64,000 nucleotides of DNA from JAGQPD01 sp020426865 (GTDB lineage Bacteria > Planctomycetota > Planctomycetia > Pirellulales > Pirellulaceae), in assembly GCA_041399065.1 (NCBI GenBank), contig JAWKTN010000014.1:1-64000 (forward strand), in the 5' to 3' direction. The position numbers were made by a program, and so were the translations under genes. The notes under the pieces are model-generated. The model saw nothing but the letters and a program-made list of their open reading frames with translations, was not told the DNA's origin and searched no databases. Positions 62,943-64,000 of this stretch are shown here, piece after piece (positions within the stretch are counted from its first letter, which is position 1; the number at the start of each line of letters is the position of its first letter).

Positions 62943-63365
62943 ATGATAACGATTGTCGAAAATTCGATAGATCTTGACAGTGTCGTGCGGTCGGTCGAGG
63001 ACCCCGCCGCCGGTGGGGTCGTGTTGTTCCTCGGAACGACGCGTCAATTCACGCGCGGCCGGGAAACGCTGTCGTTGGACTACGACTGCTACCGCGAGAT
63101 GGCATTGGCAAAAATGGAACAGCTTGCCGAACAGGCCCGACAGCGATGGCCAATCGTCCGTTGCTCGCTGGTTCACCGGATCGGGCACTTGGGCCTCACC
63201 GAAGCCAGTGTGGCAGTGGCGGTAAGTACTCCCCATCGAGCCGACGCGTTTGATGCCGCGGAGTGGTTGATCGATGAACTCAAGAAAAGCGTACCCATTT
63301 GGAAGAAGGAAAACTGGGCCGACGGCACCAGCCAGTGGGTTCACCCGGGGAGCGAAAGTTCATAG
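62943..63365 (+). CDS. moaE: Molybdopterin synthase large subunit MoaE
   Basis: From ATG 62943 the protein has 140 residues, the normal family size; a GTG at 62874 would add 23 poorly conserved residues. Conserved features are GGVVLFLGTTR, LDYDCYREMALAKM, HRIGHLGLTEASVAVAVSTPHRADAF and the active-site lysines in KKSVPIWKKE. It pairs with MoaD to convert cyclic pyranopterin monophosphate to molybdopterin. No strong ribosome site is visible. Confidence 0.88.
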   Translation: MITIVENSIDLDSVVRSVEDPAAGGVVLFLGTTRQFTRGRETLSLDYDCYREMALAKMEQLAEQARQRWPIVRCSLVHRIGHLGLTEASVAVAVSTPHRADAFDAAEWLIDELKKSVPIWKKENWADGTSQWVHPGSESS

Positions 63366-63499
63366 ACTGGTAAGTATTCGGGAGAAATGTGGGAAAGCGG
63401 CGACGAACCGGTCCCGCGATCGAGATCGTAATGGAAGAGTGATGGCGTCTTCGTCACGATTCATCATTTGGTTGCCAAACGAATAAAGAGCAACGTTAT

Positions 63500-64000
63500 A
63501 TGCCTGTTGATTCGCCAGCGTATTCGGAGCGCGGTATGGTCGACCGCTTTGGCCGCCGCCACAGTGATCTGCGGATTAGTGTCACCGATCGCTGCAACAT
63601 CCGATGTTTCTACTGCATGCCGGACGAGAACCTCAAGTTTCTTCCGCGTCGCGAGTTGCTGACGTTCGAAGAGATCGCTCGCTTTGTCCGAGTTGCCGCG
63701 GGAATGGGGATCGAAAAGGTGCGGATCACCGGGGGTGAACCGCTCGTTCGCAGCCAACTGTCGGAATTGATCCGCTTGCTCAAGCCGATCCGCGGGATAC
63801 GAGACATCGCGTTGACGACCAACGGGATTTTATTGAGTGAGCAAGCGCAGCAGTTGTATGATGCTGGACTGGATCGATTGAACATCAGCCTTGATGCCTT
63901 GAATGAAGAGACGTTTCATCGGATCGCGCGCCGCAACGGACTGGCGCAGGTGTTGGAGGGGATTCGACGGGCGAAGGAGATTGGCTTTAGCAAGCTGCGG
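63500..64000 (+). CDS. moaA: GTP 3',8-cyclase MoaA (5' part, runs off the window)
   Basis: An open frame from ATG 63500 continues past the end; 167 codons are visible. It carries the radical-SAM cluster motif C-N-I-R-C-F-Y-C within VTDRCNIRCFYCMP (residues about 28-41), then VRITGGEPLVR and IALTTNGILL, then LNISLDALNEETF. These define MoaA, the first enzyme of molybdenum cofactor synthesis. The start MPVDSPAYSERGMVDRFGRRHSDLRIS fits the family. It follows moaE by 134 bp in the same direction. Confidence 0.92.
   Translation, partial: MPVDSPAYSERGMVDRFGRRHSDLRISVTDRCNIRCFYCMPDENLKFLPRRELLTFEEIARFVRVAAGMGIEKVRITGGEPLVRSQLSELIRLLKPIRGIRDIALTTNGILLSEQAQQLYDAGLDRLNISLDALNEETFHRIARRNGLAQVLEGIRRAKEIGFSKLR

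Overview
The window looks like chromosomal DNA of a planctomycete (Planctomycetota, probably Pirellulales-like). The basis is the gene set: two of the lineage's paired secreted cassettes (DUF1587/1592/1588/1585 protein plus DUF1552 protein; PSD1 protein with DUF1549/DUF1553 plus DUF1501 protein), two sulfatases, several PEP-CTERM-sorted proteins, dockerin-like calcium repeats, FAD-dependent oxidoreductases with export signals, a CotH protein, a SASA-type esterase, and a BNR-4 protein. The species cannot be fixed from the sequence alone.

Layout. 1-2.7 kb: right part of an IS66 element whose tnpC carries an in-frame amber stop ahead of the catalytic glutamate. 3.2-10.8 kb: a scrambled accessory region. 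It holds a tandemly duplicated block of PEP-CTERM/dockerin secreted genes, an intact VapBC-type pair with a second, internally deleted copy 5 kb away, and a junction of three broken genes (C-terminus of a plasmid-type ATPase-like gene, a ParB fragment, a Tn3 transposase C-terminus), followed by a GC-rich repeat tract. 10.9-23.0 kb: membrane proteins, a di-haem cytochrome, an FAD oxidoreductase, the DUF1592/DUF1552 cassette, and an FG-GAP/WD40 operon. 23.0-28.1 kb: a palindromic intergenic element and three PEP-CTERM/dockerin genes. Two of these are equal-length paralogues with matching promoters (TTGACY-N18-CATAAT), and clear intrinsic terminators lie in this stretch. 28.1-36.3 kb: DMT transporter, FAD oxidoreductase, DapA-family lyase/aldolase, SASA esterase, TfoX-N protein, CotH protein. 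36.4-40.9 kb: the PSD1/DUF1501 cassette. 41-50 kb: TPR-sulfotransferase, PEP-CTERM protein, Tat-exported pyruvyl-transferase-like protein, SDR, SRPBCC protein, two divergent sulfatases around a palindrome, and a GxxExxY nuclease-family protein.

50.98-53.02 kb is the most unusual part: a 2-kb tandem array of about 11 palindromic modules. Each full module is a ~31-bp-arm hairpin followed by a T-rich run and a conserved ~115-bp spacer. The right end is regular at 191 bp and the left end is decayed. A diverged solo relative sits at 19.54 kb between convergent genes.

53.1-64 kb: MFS transporter, a BshC-like protein whose start codon overlaps the stop of a leftover aldehyde dehydrogenase C-terminus, a BNR-4 protein, a serine hydrolase of the beta-lactamase/PBP fold, and then a co-directional run: a fused FAD/Fe-S hydroxyacid dehydrogenase, moaD, moaE and the 5' part of moaA (molybdopterin synthesis), cut by the window end.

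Functionally, most intact genes serve the cell envelope and the breakdown of (sulfated) polysaccharides: sulfatases, BNR-4 protein, SASA esterase, the cytochrome-domain cassettes and PEP-CTERM/dockerin surface proteins. The accessory left end records transposition, plasmid-type gene decay and segmental duplication.
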